From a bacterium (GTDB lineage Bacteria > Pseudomonadota > Gammaproteobacteria > Berkiellales > Berkiellaceae): a stretch of DNA of 6,443 bases. Shown here piece after piece: positions 5,366-6,443 of this stretch. The stretch is from positions 1 to 6,443 of the forward strand of contig RFNU01000168.1 in assembly GCA_009927065.1 (NCBI GenBank). The letters are read 5' to 3'. Below the pieces are notes generated by a model that was not told the DNA's origin, searched no databases, and worked only from the letters and a program-made list of their open reading frames with translations. How positions within the stretch are numbered: the stretch's first letter is position 1; each line of letters begins with the position of its first letter. Position numbers and translations under genes: made by a program.

Positions 5366-5799
5366 TAGAACCAGACTTTCTTTTTCTGATGCTCTGGAAT
5401 AATGCGTGTGAGTTTGATCACAAGAAGTCCATCATCAAATGTAACATCATTAACTTCTACATCATCAGAAATCGTCCATACTCTTGTGAACGACCTTTTT
5501 GCAAGTCCCTGATGTAAATATTCACCATCTTCTGTAGAGTCTTTTTGACCCTCCACAAATAACTTATTATTTTCTGTATAAACAGAGATTTCTTTTTTAC
5601 TAAATCCTGCCAGAGCAATCTCAACTCTTGTGGCAGTATTACTTTCTTTGATTACATTATATGGTGGGTAGTTTGACTCTGTTTGATGTAGAGAGTTAAA
5701 CCGATGAATCCATTCATCCATACCAATCGAATATTTGTCAATATCATTGAGAAACTTCTCAATGTTTCCAGCATTATATTTTGCGAGTGTCGTGTACAT
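5365..5799 (-). CDS. hsp20: Small heat shock protein Hsp20, IbpA-like
   Basis: A 144-residue alpha-crystallin-domain chaperone, expected to form oligomers that hold unfolding proteins in the infected cell. After a short N-terminal arm (1-41), the domain opens with YPPYNVIKE (44-52), as in E. coli IbpA (YPPYNVE). It continues through VEIALAGFSKKEISV (59-73), NNKLFVEG (77-84), YLHQGLAKRSFTRVW (94-108) and DDGLLVIKLTRIIPEHQKKK (122-141). The IIPE segment stands where IbpA has VIPE. The C-terminal tail is short (KKKVWF). ATG 5799 is chosen because AAGGAG lies seven bases upstream; a TTG at 5820 would put that site inside the gene. It stands alone between two terminators, with its own -10 box and structured leader, so it seems regulated separately from the replication genes. 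Hsp20 next to regA and gp43 is a known trait of marine T4-like phages. Confidence 0.95.
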   Translation of the reverse strand: MYTTLAKYNAGNIEKFLNDIDKYSIGMDEWIHRFNSLHQTESNYPPYNVIKESNTATRVEIALAGFSKKEISVYTENNKLFVEGQKDSTEDGEYLHQGLAKRSFTRVWTISDDVEVNDVTFDDGLLVIKLTRIIPEHQKKKVWF

Positions 5800-5806
5800 A
5801 ATCGTT

Positions 5807-5823
5807 CTCCTTAAAAGCAAGAG
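5807..5823 (-). promoter_or_regulatory. Possible Shine-Dalgarno-masking hairpin in the hsp20 leader
   Basis: CTCTT (5823-5819) can pair with AGGAG (5811-5807), the core of the hsp20 ribosome binding site, across a 7-nt loop (GCTTTTA). The stem has five pairs, including one U-G wobble. A weak stem covering the ribosome site is the design of RNA thermometers found before many bacterial hsp20 genes, including cyanobacterial hsp17. The stem is short and may be chance. Confidence 0.35.
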
Positions 5824-5832
5824 TGTGTAAAT

Positions 5833-5853
5833 ATCAGACCCGAAGCATCTGAT
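5833..5853 (-). promoter_or_regulatory. Hairpin with UUCG tetraloop at the predicted 5' end of hsp20 mRNA
   Basis: ATCAGA (5853-5848) pairs with TCTGAT (5838-5833). Inside, C and G close a TTCG loop, an exceptionally stable RNA tetraloop, with one bulged G and a possible T-G wobble between the two stems. It begins within a base or two of the transcription start predicted from the TATAAT at 5866-5861. It could stabilise the transcript or form part of a leader switch; it has no T-run and is not a terminator. Confidence 0.5.
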
Positions 5854-5860
5854 ACTAATA

Positions 5861-5866
5861 ATTATA
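5861..5866 (-). promoter_or_regulatory. -10 element (TATAAT) of a probable hsp20 promoter
   Basis: TATAAT lies between the regA terminator and hsp20, the only place a promoter for this isolated gene can be. No TTGACA-like -35 is found 16-18 bases upstream, where the regA terminator stem sits. The following TA makes TATAATTA, near the T4 late motif TATAAATA, so a phage-modified polymerase is possible. The timing class is not resolved. Confidence 0.5.
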
Positions 5867-5876
5867 CAATAATCAT

Positions 5877-5901
5877 AAAAAAACGGGGTAGTGAACCCCG
5901 T
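5877..5901 (-). terminator. Intrinsic terminator downstream of regA
   Basis: On the minus strand ACGGGGT and ACCCCGT form a perfect 7-bp GC-rich stem around a TCACT loop, followed by six Ts. It starts 6 nt after the regA stop codon. It should end the gp62-regA transcript and separate it from hsp20. Confidence 0.9.
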
Positions 5902-5907
5902 ATGATT

Positions 5908-6342
5908 TTATTCGGTTTCTGCTGTCTTTCCCTTTTTACCAATATTATACTTCTGTTCTAAAATCCAGTCTCCTTTATCTTTATATGCTAGTACTTTGAT
6001 TTGATTGAGTGGTGCGATATCCAAAATTCTGTCTTCATCTACGACTGTCACAAGTCCCCAATCTAAAAGTAAACGAACAATACGATTTCTTCTCTGAACA
6101 TCGTTTACAGTCAGATTTGCGTGTTTACCATCCAGAGCAAACAACTCCTTGAAGTGAACAATAAAGTATCTACCTTGCTTATGAAGAATATGACAAGATT
6201 GATAGAGTTTTTTCTCTTTACGAGATGCCACTCCAATACGTGTCAAAGTCTCACGAACCTTTAAGAAGTCGTCAGGCTCATTCAAAATCACTTCTACCAT
6301 TTGGTCTTGAGACCATTCAACAGTAGGTTCTACCGTATTCAT
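5908..6342 (-). CDS. regA: RegA translational repressor of early genes
   Basis: A 144-residue RNA-binding protein. In T4, RegA represses translation of many early mRNAs, including clamp and clamp-loader genes and its own, by binding around start codons. The match to T4 RegA is clear: MVEVILNEPDDFLKVRETLTR (15-35), KLYQSCHIL (45-53), YFIVHFKELFALDGK (59-73), QRRNRIVRLLLDWGLV (83-98) and the ending KYNIGKK (131-137). Relative to T4 (122 residues) it has about 14 extra N-terminal residues (MNTVEPTVEWSQDQ) and a short Lys/Glu tail. ATG 6342 is chosen because GGAGG lies six bases upstream and the ATG overlaps the gp62 stop as ATGA. Starting at M15 would give the T4-like N-terminus but has no such site. 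It is the last gene of the clamp-loader operon, ended by a terminator just downstream. Confidence 0.95.
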   Translation of the reverse strand: MNTVEPTVEWSQDQMVEVILNEPDDFLKVRETLTRIGVASRKEKKLYQSCHILHKQGRYFIVHFKELFALDGKHANLTVNDVQRRNRIVRLLLDWGLVTVVDEDRILDIAPLNQIKVLAYKDKGDWILEQKYNIGKKGKTAETE

Positions 6343-6443
6343 TTTGTTCCTCCAGTATCAAGTCGTTGTTTAATAAAGTTAATCTGATCTTTTGATAAAA
6401 TTTTCAGTGCCTGAGATGCTTTTTCATTACTATATCCATAGTA
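6339..6443 (-). CDS. 62: Clamp-loader small subunit gp62, C-terminal 34 residues, cut by the window edge
   Basis: An open frame enters from the window edge and ends at TGA 6341-6339. The visible 34 residues include YYGYSNEKASQALKIL, then SKDQINFIKQRLDTGGTK. In T4 the gp62 subunit joins gp44 to load the gp45 sliding clamp. The assignment rests mainly on position: in T4 and its marine relatives gp62 lies directly before regA, and here the stop overlaps the regA ATG by 4 nt (ATGA). The regA ribosome binding site (GGAGG) is inside the last codons. The fragment is too short for a family call on sequence alone. Confidence 0.68.
   Translation of the reverse strand, partial: YYGYSNEKASQALKILSKDQINFIKQRLDTGGTK

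Noticed and set aside
5800..5820. TTG start adding seven residues to Hsp20
   Set aside because: The extra codons contain the AAGGAG that serves as ribosome site for ATG 5799.

Overview
The window reads as part of the DNA replication module of a T4-like marine myovirus, most probably a cyanophage of the S-PM2/P-SSM2 type. The sequence is AT-rich, and every supported gene lies on the minus strand. Read 5'->3' on that strand, the order is gp62 (3' end only), regA, hsp20, two small proteins of unknown function, gp43, uvsX, a 2OG-Fe(II) oxygenase and gp41 (5' part only). An hsp20 gene next to regA and upstream of gp43-uvsX-gp41 is, as I know these genomes, typical of marine T4-like phages and absent from T4 itself. 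A related marine T4-like phage, for example one infecting Pelagibacter, cannot be excluded.

Layout, in minus-strand order. Positions 6443-5908 carry the end of the clamp-loader small subunit gp62, overlapped by 4 nt by the translational repressor regA; an intrinsic terminator (5877-5901) follows regA. Positions 5866-5365 hold hsp20 as a single-gene transcription unit, with its own -10 element, a leader containing two small hairpins and a second intrinsic terminator (5277-5321). A fully consensus sigma70-type promoter, TTGACA-17 bp-TATAAT, is nested in that second terminator and begins the next operon. From 5246 to 1 the genes run as a tight polycistron with overlapping ends: orf126, orf86, gp43, uvsX, 2OG oxygenase, gp41.

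The genes work together. gp43 is the replicative polymerase, gp62 helps load its sliding clamp, UvsX is the RecA-like strand-exchange protein for recombination-dependent replication, gp41 is the replicative helicase, and RegA represses translation of early replication mRNAs. Hsp20 is a small chaperone. The two small proteins just upstream of gp43 resemble one another and look like tandem paralogues. The oxygenase sits inside the replication operon and shares overlaps with both neighbours.

The main anomaly is gp43. It is broken into three open frames by what look like two separate single-base deletions (about 4253-4257 and 3402-3404). Restoring one base at each site gives one 831-codon polymerase with every exonuclease and polymerase motif in order. 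Sequencing or assembly error, or very recent damage, fits better than a true three-part polymerase. The features most worth following are the promoter-inside-terminator, the possible heat-responsive hsp20 leader and the paralogous small-protein pair.
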